A stretch of DNA of 64,000 bases from Sporosarcina oncorhynchi (GCF_033304615.1 NZ_CP129118.1:926001-990000), one strand, 5' to 3'; positions 7,738 to 16,106 are shown, counted from the stretch's first letter. Translations and numbers: made by a program. Notes: generated from the letters alone by a model not told the origin.

Positions 7738-9327
7738 ATGCGCTCCACATTCATGGGACTCGAAACAAACAAACGCGGACTCTACACACAACAATCCGCA
7801 CTCTATACAACAGGACACAACATCAGCAACGCCAACACACCAGGCTACTCCCGCCAACGCGTCAACATGCAAGCGACTGCAGGATTCCCGGGTGTCGGAC
7901 TGAACACACCAACAATGCCTGGATTCTTAGGAACAGGTGTTGAAGCAGGATCGATTCAACGGATTCGTGATGGGTTTGTTGATCAGCAGTTCAGAGGCGA
8001 ATCGAACAAGCTTGGCTATTGGGAGTCACGATCAAATGCAATTGCACAGATGGAAGATGTATTGGCAGAGCCTTCAGCATACGGACTGCAACAATCCTTC
8101 AGCGATTTCTGGCAATCATTGCAGACGCTTGCGACAAATCCTGAAAACGGTGGAGCACGTGCGGTTGTTGTTGAACGAGGCGTAGCGGTTGCCGACTCAT
8201 TTAACTATATTCATAAATCATTATCTGAAATTCAGACCAATCTTGGAAAAGAAATCGGTGTTTCTACGAAGAATATCAACTCTATTCTTAAACAGATTGG
8301 CGAGTTAAATAAACAAATCTCAGAAGTCGAGCCGAACGGCTATATGCCGAACGATTTGTATGATGCACGTGATAACTTGCTTGACCAGCTATCTGGCTAC
8401 TTGCCAATCGAAGTCAGCTATGAAAAATCTGGCGGCCGTGCGTTGGCCATTGCTGAAGGCACCGTAACCGTCAAGATCAAGACAAACAATCCTGCACAAC
8501 CTTTTATAACCGTTGTGGATAAAAGCAATGTATCACAATTAAAGCCTGTCGGTGACGGAACAGGCGGGACTGATTCTGAAGGCAATCCTATTGGAAACAT
8601 GACAGGCTTCACTTTTTCAGGCGGACCCGCAGACGGAAAAGAATTGAATGTCAATGACATGCAAACTGCCGGAGTACTTAAATCTCTTGTTAACTCCTAT
8701 GGATACAAGGATGGTGCAGATAAAGTAAAAGGTCTGTACCCTGAAATGCTTGCAAAGCTAGATAAGATGGCACAAGAATTCGCCAAAGCGTTTAATGAAG
8801 CTCATAGAAGTGGTACTGGTACACCGCCAAACAATTTGACAGGCAAAAATTTCTTTGAACCTTATGATATTAAAAATCCTGGACTAGCTGACGAAGAATA
8901 TGATTACAGTAAGCTGTCCGCAGGCAACATAATTGTCAATGAAGCTATTATAAATGACCATAGTTTACTAGCCGCATCAAGTGAAGCAGGAGAGATGGGT
9001 AACGGTAATAATGCTAAAAAACTAGGAGAAGTACTATTTGCACCTCTTGGCGGCTTAGAAGGTTCAAGTGTCCAATCCTACTATGCCGGCGTCATCGGTG
9101 AACTTGGTGTTCAAGGTGAACAAGCCGTGAAAATGACCAAAAACTCGATGACACTTCTAGGTGCAGTATCCAACCGACGAGACTCAATAAGTTCCGTCTC
9201 ACTTGACGAAGAAATGACCGACATGATCCGTTTCCAACAGGCTTACAACGCCTCTGCGCGAATGATCACAGTAATGGATGAAACCCTAGATAAAATCATC
9301 AATGGAATGGGTGTTGTCGGCAGATAA
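7738..9327 (+). CDS. flgK: FlgK, flagellar hook-associated protein 1
   Basis: 529 residues. The N-terminus carries the axial-protein motif NISNANTPGYSRQRV near residue 30, and the C-terminus the matching DEEMTDMIRFQQAYNASARM helix; these two form the D0/D1 coiled-coil at the hook-filament junction. The centre is a variable surface domain. Secreted by the flagellar type III apparatus, without a cleaved signal peptide. Length is normal for the family. Confidence 0.96.
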   Translation: MRSTFMGLETNKRGLYTQQSALYTTGHNISNANTPGYSRQRVNMQATAGFPGVGLNTPTMPGFLGTGVEAGSIQRIRDGFVDQQFRGESNKLGYWESRSNAIAQMEDVLAEPSAYGLQQSFSDFWQSLQTLATNPENGGARAVVVERGVAVADSFNYIHKSLSEIQTNLGKEIGVSTKNINSILKQIGELNKQISEVEPNGYMPNDLYDARDNLLDQLSGYLPIEVSYEKSGGRALAIAEGTVTVKIKTNNPAQPFITVVDKSNVSQLKPVGDGTGGTDSEGNPIGNMTGFTFSGGPADGKELNVNDMQTAGVLKSLVNSYGYKDGADKVKGLYPEMLAKLDKMAQEFAKAFNEAHRSGTGTPPNNLTGKNFFEPYDIKNPGLADEEYDYSKLSAGNIIVNEAIINDHSLLAASSEAGEMGNGNNAKKLGEVLFAPLGGLEGSSVQSYYAGVIGELGVQGEQAVKMTKNSMTLLGAVSNRRDSISSVSLDEEMTDMIRFQQAYNASARMITVMDETLDKIINGMGVVGR

Positions 9328-9345
9328 TAAGGAGGACGAATAGCA

Positions 9346-10239
9346 ATGCGCATTACACAATCAATGCTATCTAATAATATGCTGCGCAATCTATCAAGCA
9401 GCTACAATAAAATGGGCAAAATGCAAGAGCAACTAAGCTCCGGTAAAAAAGTGAACCGCCCATCAGACGACCCAGTAACTGTTATGAAAAGTCTCGGTTA
9501 CGGCATGACGGTTGATAAAGTCGGACAATTTCAGAAGAACTTAGGCGAAGTCAATAACTGGCTTGACAGTTCAGACGATGCACTGGATGGAGTAGGGCAA
9601 GTAATGCACCGTGCGAAAGAACTCGTAACGAACGCAGCGAACACAGGTACAATGACACCAGAAGATCGCGAGAAGATTAAAATTGAATTGGAACAAATGC
9701 AAGAACAATTACGAGATCTTGCGAATACAAAAGTAGGAGATAAATATATTTTTAGTGGGACGATGACGGACAAACCACTTTACAATAAAGAAGTAGATGC
9801 TACTGGGAATGCTTTAGGGTATGTAAATGACCCCTCATTCAATAGTGATGTGGAAATCGAAGTGTTCGATGGCGTTAGCCTAAAAGTAAATACAAAAGCC
9901 GCAGATACTTTCAGAGCAATGGATGACATGTTCAATGATCTTAAAGCTATTACTGCTGACGGTAAAGGATTTAGTGAAGCCTTAACAACAATCGATGGGT
10001 TAATGGACGATGTCCTAACACACCGAGCTGACATAGGAGCAAGATCAAACCGTGCAGAACTCATGCATAACCGTCTACAAGCACAAGAAGGATCAGCAAA
10101 AAAACAGCGCTCTGAAAACGAAGACATCGATTACGAAAAAGTCATCACAGAAATGATTACACAAGAATCAATACATCGCGCAGCTCTATCAGTAGGCGCA
10201 AGGATCATCCAACCATCATTAGTAGACTTCCTAAGATAA
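9346..10239 (+). CDS. flgL: FlgL, flagellar hook-associated protein 3
   Basis: 297 residues. Flagellin-like ends: MRITQSMLSNNMLRNLSSSYNKM, then EQLSSGKKVNRPSDDP near residue 30, and the C-terminal MITQESIHRAALSVGARIIQPSLVDFLR. It forms the second ring between hook and filament. GGAGG is 8-9 bases before the start, 18 bp after flgK. A 61-bp inverted repeat follows the stop. Confidence 0.95.
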   Translation: MRITQSMLSNNMLRNLSSSYNKMGKMQEQLSSGKKVNRPSDDPVTVMKSLGYGMTVDKVGQFQKNLGEVNNWLDSSDDALDGVGQVMHRAKELVTNAANTGTMTPEDREKIKIELEQMQEQLRDLANTKVGDKYIFSGTMTDKPLYNKEVDATGNALGYVNDPSFNSDVEIEVFDGVSLKVNTKAADTFRAMDDMFNDLKAITADGKGFSEALTTIDGLMDDVLTHRADIGARSNRAELMHNRLQAQEGSAKKQRSENEDIDYEKVITEMITQESIHRAALSVGARIIQPSLVDFLR

Positions 10240-10251
10240 TAGACATACCCA

Positions 10252-10312
10252 GGGTGCCTGGTATGGACACCATTCGCACGCCCTTCGCGAATTGTGGCTG
10301 TACCTGGCACCC
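10252..10312. repeat. 61-bp imperfect palindrome, copy 1
   Basis: Starts GGGTGCCTGGTA and ends TACCTGGCACCC, which are near-perfect inverted halves; the inner part is also partly complementary (CCATTCGC against GCGAATTGTGG). A second copy of the same length lies at 10889-10949. The pair brackets the YviE-like gene. Could act as a terminator or RNA hairpin, or be a small dispersed element. Confidence 0.8.
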
Positions 10313-10332
10313 GTTTTAGAAAGGAGAAGCCA

Positions 10333-10884
10333 GTGAACATACCACAACTCCAAATTCAAACAACACCAGCAAAACTAGGTCTTCAAATCGACAAACCCGT
10401 ACAACAAATCGAACAACCAAAAGCGGACCAACAAATCGAACAACCAGCGGCAATCCTAGAAATGTCCACAACGAAACCTCAACTATCATTAGACACAACA
10501 GAGAACCGTGCAGATCTAGACTTAAAAAGCATCATCACTCGCAACAAGGAAAACGCCCAATACGGCATGCAGTCCGCAAGAGAAGGCACCGGACGCCGCG
10601 CTTCAGAAGGCCAGCAACTCATGAAAATCGAAAACGGAGCTTCCATCGCAGACATCGCCAAACAGAACACCGACCGCCCACAAGCAGAACTCGGCATCCG
10701 CTTCGTAGGCGACCGAACCAAAATACAAATGAGCTTTACACAAGGCTCTCTCAACATAAACGTAACACCACAAAAGCCGATACATAACGTCCAAATTAAC
10801 AAACCAATCCATAATTACACGCAAGGCAAAGTAACAGGCGTAATGGAACAATACAATTCCATCGAAATCGATTGGAAAGCCTAG
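10333..10884 (+). CDS. YviE-like flagellar-cluster protein (DUF6470-type)
   Basis: 183 residues starting VNIPQLQIQTTPAKLG. The position between flgL and fliW, the TPAKLGLQI opening and the C-terminal NVTPQKPIH..GKVTGVMEQY.SIEIDWKA pattern match YviE of B. subtilis, a protein of unknown function. The GTG at 10333 follows AAAGGAG by 7 bases; the longer open frame from 10294 begins inside the palindromic repeat and has no site. Residues 20-45 hold three repeats of an IEQP/IEQPA motif. Confidence 0.8.
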   Translation: MNIPQLQIQTTPAKLGLQIDKPVQQIEQPKADQQIEQPAAILEMSTTKPQLSLDTTENRADLDLKSIITRNKENAQYGMQSAREGTGRRASEGQQLMKIENGASIADIAKQNTDRPQAELGIRFVGDRTKIQMSFTQGSLNINVTPQKPIHNVQINKPIHNYTQGKVTGVMEQYNSIEIDWKA

Positions 10885-10888
10885 TCCA

Positions 10889-10949
10889 GGGTGCCAGGTA
10901 TAGACACCATTCGCATGACCTTCGTGAATTGTGGCTGAACCTGGCACCC
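10889..10949. repeat. 61-bp imperfect palindrome, copy 2
   Basis: Same element and orientation as 10252-10312, beginning GGGTGCCAGGTA and ending ACCTGGCACCC. It is followed by GTTTTTA, so here it could also serve as a terminator between the yviE-like gene and fliW. Confidence 0.8.
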
Positions 10950-11022
10950 GTTTTTATACGGAAAACTTCTATAAATGCTATGCTAAAACAATAAAAAATC
11001 AATCTTAAGGAGTGTTACCAAC

Positions 11023-11454
11023 ATGCAAATACAAACCAAATTCCATGGCCTCATCGAAATCGAACCAACAGAAAGCTGGAACTTCCCGAAAGGTATCCCT
11101 GGTTTTGAAGATCAAACTGAATTCATACTGCTACCAATCGAAGGAAATAACGCATTTCAAGTGCTCCAATCAACAAAACAAGCAAACACAGCTTTTATCG
11201 TTGCTAACCCATACACACTGGTAGAAGACTATTCCTTCGAAATCGATGAACCAACAATTGACTTACTCGAAATCACGAAACCAGAAGACATCATGGCACT
11301 AGGAATCTTATCTATGAAACAACCTTTCGAACAATCAACAATCAATTTGCAAGCACCACTCATCTTCCAACTCCAAAACCGAAAAGCAAAACAGATGATT
11401 CTAAACGACAACCGTTTCGAAGTCAGACATCCAATCGGCAAAGGAGGAAACTAA
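11023..11454 (+). CDS. fliW: FliW, flagellin-binding assembly factor
   Basis: 143 residues with the FliW pattern: FPKGIPGFED near residue 22, a LLPIEG strand, FIVANPY near 65 and LQAPLIF near 110. FliW binds cytosolic flagellin; when flagellin is secreted, freed FliW binds CsrA and relieves repression of hag. It is coupled to csrA, whose ATG follows by one base after the TAA, and AAGGAGG lies within its last codons. The partner target, the hag leader, is 350 bp downstream. Confidence 0.95.
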   Translation: MQIQTKFHGLIEIEPTESWNFPKGIPGFEDQTEFILLPIEGNNAFQVLQSTKQANTAFIVANPYTLVEDYSFEIDEPTIDLLEITKPEDIMALGILSMKQPFEQSTINLQAPLIFQLQNRKAKQMILNDNRFEVRHPIGKGGN

Positions 11455-11455
11455 C

Positions 11456-11677
11456 ATGCTGGTCCTATCCCGAAAAACAAACGAAACAATAAAAATTGGC
11501 GATAACATCGAACTTCGTATTCTAGAAGTGAAAGGGGATACTATTCGGATTGGCATCGAAGCACCAAAATCCGTAGATATCCTTAGAGGAGAACTTGTTC
11601 AATCGATTACGGATACAAATACGGAATCGATGTCGGTAAATCTGGACATATTCGCAGAACTTACAAAAAAGGAATGA
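11456..11677 (+). CDS. csrA: CsrA, RNA-binding translational repressor
   Basis: 73 residues beginning MLVLSRKTNETIKIGDNIELRILEV, with the RNA-binding IRIGIEAP strand near residue 36. Binds GGA motifs in mRNA leaders; in Bacillales its main target is hag. Immediately after fliW and before hag, the same regulator-antagonist-target layout as in B. subtilis. Confidence 0.96.
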   Translation: MLVLSRKTNETIKIGDNIELRILEVKGDTIRIGIEAPKSVDILRGELVQSITDTNTESMSVNLDIFAELTKKE

Positions 11678-11704
11678 AAAACAATATAAACTTCAATAAA
11701 ACAC

Positions 11705-11731
11705 TAAACACTGAACACACTTGTCCGATAT
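11705..11731 (+). promoter_or_regulatory. Sigma-D promoter of hag
   Basis: TAAA at 11705-11708, 15-bp spacer, TCCGATAT at 11724-11731, one base from consensus. About 100 bp before the hag start, leaving room for the CsrA-binding leader. Confidence 0.88.
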
Positions 11732-11785
11732 TAGTATTGTAAGCGGCAAAAGAGTTCGGCCGGCTCTGGACACCGCCCAAAATAA

Positions 11786-11824
11786 GGGTCACATGGACGT
11801 GAACCCAACATACACTCAAGGAGG
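11786..11824 (+). promoter_or_regulatory. CsrA-binding leader of hag
   Basis: The stem GGGT-CAC / GTG-A-ACCC (11786-11806) presents GGA (11795-11797) in its loop. A second GGA lies in the ribosome-binding site AAGGAGG at 11818-11824. Paired GGA sites, one hairpin upstream and one in the Shine-Dalgarno, are how CsrA blocks flagellin translation in B. subtilis; by analogy this leader is the CsrA target. Confidence 0.75.
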
Positions 11825-11832
11825 AAAATAAA

Positions 11833-13188
11833 ATGATTATCAATCACAATATCGCAGCACTTAACACACACCGTCAATTGGGTTCAAACAATGCGCAGGC
11901 TTCTAAAAACTTGGAGAAATTGTCTTCTGGTTTGAAGATTAACCGTGCAGGAGACGATGCTGCTGGTCTAGCAATCTCTGAAAAAATGCGTGGACAAATC
12001 CGCGGTTTGGATATGGCACAAAAGAATGCTCAAGATTCAATTTCATTGATTCAAACTGCTGAGGGAGCTTTGAACGAAACTCACGATATTTTACAACGTA
12101 TGCGTGAATTAGCAGTCCAATCTTCAAACGATACAAACACTTTAGATGACCGTAAAGAAATTCAAAAAGAAGTAGAGCAATTAAAAGCTGAAGTTAACCG
12201 CATTTCTGAAACTACGGAGTTTAATACTAAAAAGTTATTAAACGGTAGTCTTGGTGTAAATGGAACATCTAGTAATAAAGCTAATGTCGATGTAGTTTCA
12301 GCTACTGGACTGACAAAAGGGAACTATTCTTTCACAGTTGATACAGCAGCAACTAAGGCTACGGCAGCAGCAGATGGAACTGATTTTACAAGTGCTACCG
12401 ACGTATCTGCAAAAGAATTAGTCATCAATGGAACTAAAATTGACTTTTCAGGAATGACTGCAGCGACTGCAGCAGATATTAGTGCTAAAATTAATGAATA
12501 CAAGGATATTACGGGAGTTGAAGCAAGTGGTTCTGCAGAAATCACTTTAACTCAAACCTCTTTCGGAACAGATGCGGAAATCGTATTAGGAGGTGCTGAC
12601 GCAGCAGAATTTGGTGGTGCCGTTACAGCAGGGATTGACGCAGTAGTTACTGTATCAAATCCTAATGGAGCCACAGAACAAGTTAATGGTATTGGACAAT
12701 CAATTACTTACAAAGGTGCCGAGTTCACAGCTAAAGGAACAGGAGCATCTACAGCGACTGTTTCAGTTACAGGCGGTGGAGCATCATTACAAATTGGAGC
12801 TAATAAAGACCAACATATGCAAATAGACATTGGTGAAATTAGTGCTTCTGTATTAGGTGATAAAGCGAACGGTGCTTACGTAAAAGACGTTAATTTATTA
12901 ACAAAAGATGGCGCGAATGATGCTATCAAAGTACTTGATAATGCAATCCAGCAAGTTTCTGGTGAGCGTTCTAAGTTAGGTGCATTCCAAAACCGCCTAG
13001 AACACACAATCAACAACCTCGGAACTTCTTCCGAAAACCTAACTGCTGCGGAATCACGTATCCGTGACGTTGATATGGCGAAAGAGATGATGGACTTCAC
13101 GAAGAACAACATCTTAACTCAAGCAGCACAAGCTATGTTGGCTCAAGCGAATACAGCACCGCAAGGCGTGTTACAACTCCTTCGTTAA
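11833..13188 (+). CDS. hag: Flagellin, main filament protein
   Basis: 451 residues. Canonical D0/D1 ends: MIINHNIAALNTHRQLG, LSSGLKINRAGDDAAGLAIS near residue 30, and the C-terminal LTAAESRIRDVDMAKEMMDF region ending PQGVLQLLR. The central 140-330 region is an Ala/Thr/Gly-rich outer domain, making the protein longer than the roughly 304-residue B. subtilis Hag. Preceded by a sigma-D promoter and a CsrA-type leader. A group I intron core and a spare copy of the last flagellin codons lie directly after the stop; if the intron splices from inside hag the encoded C-terminus could change, but the frame as it stands already encodes a full normal end. Confidence 0.96.
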   Translation: MIINHNIAALNTHRQLGSNNAQASKNLEKLSSGLKINRAGDDAAGLAISEKMRGQIRGLDMAQKNAQDSISLIQTAEGALNETHDILQRMRELAVQSSNDTNTLDDRKEIQKEVEQLKAEVNRISETTEFNTKKLLNGSLGVNGTSSNKANVDVVSATGLTKGNYSFTVDTAATKATAAADGTDFTSATDVSAKELVINGTKIDFSGMTAATAADISAKINEYKDITGVEASGSAEITLTQTSFGTDAEIVLGGADAAEFGGAVTAGIDAVVTVSNPNGATEQVNGIGQSITYKGAEFTAKGTGASTATVSVTGGGASLQIGANKDQHMQIDIGEISASVLGDKANGAYVKDVNLLTKDGANDAIKVLDNAIQQVSGERSKLGAFQNRLEHTINNLGTSSENLTAAESRIRDVDMAKEMMDFTKNNILTQAAQAMLAQANTAPQGVLQLLR

Positions 13189-13193
13189 TGTAT

Positions 13194-13512
13194 TCACGGG
13201 CGTCTTATCTGGCAACGGATAAGATCATCACTGGGTGAATTGCTGGAACCTCCTGAGAGCTCATCTACCACAGCGTAACTGGAAACGGTAAACGTGATGG
13301 TTTGAAAAAGAAGAGATTGGACAATCAGCAGCGAAGCCCCTGTCGGGAAACCGTGGGGAACGTTCAACGACTAGGATATACCGTCTAAGGCAATCGCTAC
13401 GACGATGAAATCCGTAGGGTGTTACGAGTCGTAACATTCGAAGTGCCCAGCCCCTTGGAATGTTTAAGGGTGAAGATATAGTCTGACCTTTATAGAAATA
13501 TATTGGACGCAT
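13194..13512 (+). other. Group I intron core downstream of hag
   Basis: No protein frame. It has the conserved elements of a group I ribozyme in order: a hairpin TCTTATC/GATAAGA (13203-13225), the GAATTGCTGGAACC region (13237-13250), AATCAGCAGC (13323-13332, P4/P6 strand), GTTCAACGACTAGG (13362-13375) and AAGATATAGTCTGACC (13473-13488), whose GACTA/TAGTC halves form P7. A CATTC/GAATG hairpin (13434-13461) sits before P7'. It ends next to a copy of the flagellin 3' exon. P1 and the 5' splice site could not be fixed by eye, so the boundaries are approximate. Confidence 0.8.
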
Positions 13513-13559
13513 CGCAAGCAAACCAACAGCCTCAGGGCGTACTTCAATTGCTACGTTAA
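13509..13559 (+). pseudogene. Spare hag 3' exon, copy 1
   Basis: In one frame the sequence encodes ASQANQQPQGVLQLLR then TAA, the standard flagellin C-terminus, and differs from the end of the upstream hag (AQANTAPQGVLQLLR). It follows the intron core directly, as a 3' exon would, and is followed by a terminator. It has no start of its own and can be translated only if the intron splices it to hag codons. Confidence 0.75.
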
Positions 13560-13568
13560 TATGGTTAA

Positions 13569-13612
13569 TAAAACGCGGTCCAGGATATCTGGATCGCGTT
13601 TATTTTTATTTA
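13569..13612 (+). terminator. Terminator after hag 3' exon copy 1
   Basis: AAACGCGGTCCA ... TGGATCGCGTTT hairpin followed by a T-rich run. It is the likely end of the hag transcript, because none is seen between 13188 and the intron. Confidence 0.8.
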
Positions 13613-13636
13613 CAAGTAAAAAGGGAGGATTTTAAA

Positions 13637-14476
13637 TTGAATAGAAGCAACATTGAGGCCGTAGTTATATTATTATTACTTTTACTTATAGCTTCACTAG
13701 GATTAGACATTCAATTCAACTTAGTTGAGTCATATTTCAATAGCTTCATAGGTTTTATTAATGTAGTTGTAATGGGAATTCTTACTTTTTATATATTCAA
13801 AGTAAATAAAGAGGTTGCTGATATTAATAAAATCAATTTGGAGATAAGCAAAAAACAACTTATTTATATCCACACTAACGATACTAATGCCTTGATTGGT
13901 AAGTTGGATCAGTATCTAAATAATAATAATGTCCTTTTATTATTTAGCTTACCTCATATTGCATACGATAATAAAAGAGAGTATTTGCTTAGAACATTTG
14001 ATGAAAACATTATTGTTTCAAGCGAGATATCTATAGAAGAACTGCTTCCAAAACAAATAGATGCAGAAATTAGGTTGAAAACAAATTTCAATCAAATGTT
14101 AATAGATAAAGAAATAGAACGGAAAAACCAAATAGATTACTTGTTTTCTTTATCAATTCCTAACTCCGTTTATGCGCGATATAAAATGAAAGATGTATTT
14201 GCCGCAAGAGATCAATTGAACTTATTTAAAGAAGATGTAGATTTTTACAGATTTAAAAACAACTTTCAAATTGTAAATAGTCTTATTGATATTGTAGAAG
14301 TATTACTTGCTAAGTATAATGATGAATCCATTGATAAATTAGTGCCTCAATGTAAATTATCCAACGGGCATGCTACTCAGATAATGTTATTTACTTTGCA
14401 AATTAAAGAGCAACTGAAAAATCTAAGGTACATAATAATTGAAGAACAAAGTCAGTATAAAAAAGATTTGAATTAG
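13637..14476 (+). CDS. Unknown membrane-anchored protein
   Basis: 279 residues; not recognised. Two hydrophobic helices occupy residues 8-24 and 35-55 (VVILLLLLLIASLGL; INVVVMGILTFYIF), and the remaining 220 residues are polar, rich in Lys, Asn and Ile, predicted cytosolic and helical. TTG start after GGGAGG. The gene is clearly more AT-rich than the flanking flagellar genes and is wedged between two copies of the hag 3' end, both signs of recent acquisition. Function cannot be inferred. Confidence 0.7.
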   Translation: MNRSNIEAVVILLLLLLIASLGLDIQFNLVESYFNSFIGFINVVVMGILTFYIFKVNKEVADINKINLEISKKQLIYIHTNDTNALIGKLDQYLNNNNVLLLFSLPHIAYDNKREYLLRTFDENIIVSSEISIEELLPKQIDAEIRLKTNFNQMLIDKEIERKNQIDYLFSLSIPNSVYARYKMKDVFAARDQLNLFKEDVDFYRFKNNFQIVNSLIDIVEVLLAKYNDESIDKLVPQCKLSNGHATQIMLFTLQIKEQLKNLRYIIIEEQSQYKKDLN

Positions 14477-14514
14477 TATTATGTCTAGCTACAATTGTGT
14501 AGCAGTAATGCCAT

Positions 14515-14712
14515 AATTTAATCTAAGTCAGTAGCTATGACTGAAATATAGAAGGGGCCCCTCATTCCTAAGTGCACGGTATTCGAAGTGCGCAAGCCCC
14601 TTAGGTTGTTTTTAAGTTTAAGAAAAAGTCTACTTCATGCTCGATAGACATACCGGTAAAGCAATCCAAAAAGCAAACACAAGTCGTACTTCGATTGCTA
14701 CGTTAATCTGGT
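14515..14712 (+). pseudogene. Decayed second copy of intron 3' half and hag 3' exon
   Basis: From TCTAAG at about 14521 it can be aligned with 13384-13560 of the first copy: GAAAT, TATTCGAAGTG, AGCCCCTT, AAGTCT and then the exon part AAGCAAAC...GTACTTCGATTGCTACGTTAA. About six exon bases are lost, breaking the PQG codons, and the P7 strand is damaged, so neither splicing nor translation is expected. Confidence 0.7.
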
Positions 14713-14715
14713 TAC

Positions 14716-14750
14716 TAAAACGCTGTTCGGAAAATCGAATTGCGTTTTTA
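14716..14750 (+). terminator. Terminator after hag 3' exon copy 2
   Basis: AAAACGC ... GCGTTTTT weak hairpin at the same place relative to the exon as the terminator at 13569. The flank after the stop codon (CTGGTTACTAAAACGC against ATGGTTAATAAAACGC) confirms the duplication. Confidence 0.55.
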
Positions 14751-15614
14751 CACATTAATTAATCGCTCTGATTCCTTCGTGATTTCTCTCCACTTATACA
14801 CGGTTGACCAATATGTTCTGTCCAAGGTATACGCTATTTCATTTATCGTATATCCTAACAGTTTCATCTTAATCAGTCCGTCGATCTCATCTTCGCTATA
14901 CTTTTTACTTCTCTGCCTTGAGCTTGTCAGTATTTCATAATCGGGATATTTGGATTTCCATTTCATCGTCTCCAGATTCAGCCTATCTTGCCAATTCGTC
15001 TTATAATACATCGATGGACATGCCGTAGTAACTTCACTTATAACATCTAGAAATCTAAATGTATCATCTACGGTAGTTGTTTTTAAAATATAGCCATTGC
15101 CATCATTTCTCTGACTCAGTCTCAATTTTACTTTGAAAACCTTCGTTACATGTTCGTTTAAAAGTTCTAGTTCTTCTTTTGTGAAGGATTGTAGATATAA
15201 TGCAATGTGAGGAGTCATGTAAATCTTTTTAAGCCGATGATTGATTCTGTATGAGATCATTAAAGACCCGTCGTCCATATAAAGTGTTGCCAGGAAGTGT
15301 GGTAATGTACAAAGTTTCAATACTTCTGGAGGAATTTGCTTTATACGATTATTTCCATAAAAAAGTTTTTCAAGCTTTGTAAACATTGATTGTGACTTGC
15401 TCGAGATTTCGGTTCGTGTTTTATTGAAATAAAGGTAGTCACTCAGATGCGCTACTTTCCATTCGCGATAGGCAAGTTGAGATTTACCAAAGCGCTCACG
15501 ATAATTACTGTTTATCCTTCTGCCTTGGATTTTCGTTAATGTCCCGTCGCCTAATATACTGCCAACCAGGATATTTAACTGCACCGGCGATAAAACTTGT
15601 TCACATAGTAGCAT
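14748..15614 (-). CDS. LAGLIDADG homing endonuclease
   Basis: 288 residues. Two LAGLIDADG helices are visible, LVGSILGDGTL near residue 18 and LATLYMDDGSL near residue 105, the catalytic aspartates being in GDG and DDG. The C-terminal 50 residues (YSEDEIDGLIKMKLLGYTINEIAYTLDRTYWSTV) look like a helix-turn-helix. Such enzymes cut intronless alleles and so spread group I introns. Start at MLLCEQV, with AGGAGTG about 6 bases before; the 11 upstream codons have no site. It faces hag from the far side of the decayed second exon copy, so it is now outside any visible intact intron. Confidence 0.88.
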   Translation of the reverse strand: MLLCEQVLSPVQLNILVGSILGDGTLTKIQGRRINSNYRERFGKSQLAYREWKVAHLSDYLYFNKTRTEISSKSQSMFTKLEKLFYGNNRIKQIPPEVLKLCTLPHFLATLYMDDGSLMISYRINHRLKKIYMTPHIALYLQSFTKEELELLNEHVTKVFKVKLRLSQRNDGNGYILKTTTVDDTFRFLDVISEVTTACPSMYYKTNWQDRLNLETMKWKSKYPDYEILTSSRQRSKKYSEDEIDGLIKMKLLGYTINEIAYTLDRTYWSTVYKWREITKESERLINV

Positions 15615-15729
15615 CACAATCACTCCTAATCCATAATAGGAACGCATGATCTTATTTTATCATAAACTATCAATTGTGCTACTATTCGAGAAGGCATTTA
15701 TCTCGTTTTCCCCGAAAGGAGCAGGAACC

Positions 15730-15990
15730 GTGCCTTACAGTGAACAACTTGAATTGGAAGAAACCAAAAGGCAGTTAGCCTTATATAAACAACAAGACCA
15801 GCTTCTTGCAGAGATTGAGCAAACGCTATATAAGATGAAAGAGATTGCTCAGGCGGCTGCAGACTTAAAGGATAATCCGTCAGAGATAAAGAATTTAGTT
15901 CTACAGATGGAAGCGTATGAAAAATCCATTCATTCTATGGAACTGAAGCTAGTAGATCTGCGACGAATAGCAGCTTCTCCTTTTAATTGA
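15730..15990 (+). CDS. Small coiled-coil protein, unknown
   Basis: 86 residues beginning VPYSEQLELEETKRQLALYKQQ. Almost entirely charged helix with heptad character (LLAEIEQTLYKMKEIAQ, then LVLQMEAYEKSIHSMELKL). GTG start chosen because AAAGGAG lies 8 bases before; an in-frame upstream extension is hydrophobic and has no site. It precedes the sigma-D-associated gene at 16107, but a gap with that promoter separates them. No family recognised. Confidence 0.65.
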   Translation: MPYSEQLELEETKRQLALYKQQDQLLAEIEQTLYKMKEIAQAAADLKDNPSEIKNLVLQMEAYEKSIHSMELKLVDLRRIAASPFN

Positions 15991-16036
15991 CATAATTCAT
16001 GAATGCTCAATAGATTTCACTCCAGCTAAAAAAATG

Positions 16037-16063
16037 TATAAAATCCACATTATTAACCGATAT
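16037..16063 (+). promoter_or_regulatory. Candidate sigma-D promoter
   Basis: TATA at 16037-16040 (consensus TAAA), 15-bp spacer, ACCGATAT at 16056-16063 (consensus GCCGATAT). Located 44 bp ahead of the unknown gene at 16107. Confidence 0.7.
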
Positions 16064-16106
16064 AACAACTATAACCAACCAACTACAAACAACGGAGGAA
16101 ACCATT

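Noticed and set aside
13261-13521. 86-codon minus-strand ORF
   Set aside because: Lies antisense to the group I intron core; RNA conservation explains the sequence better.
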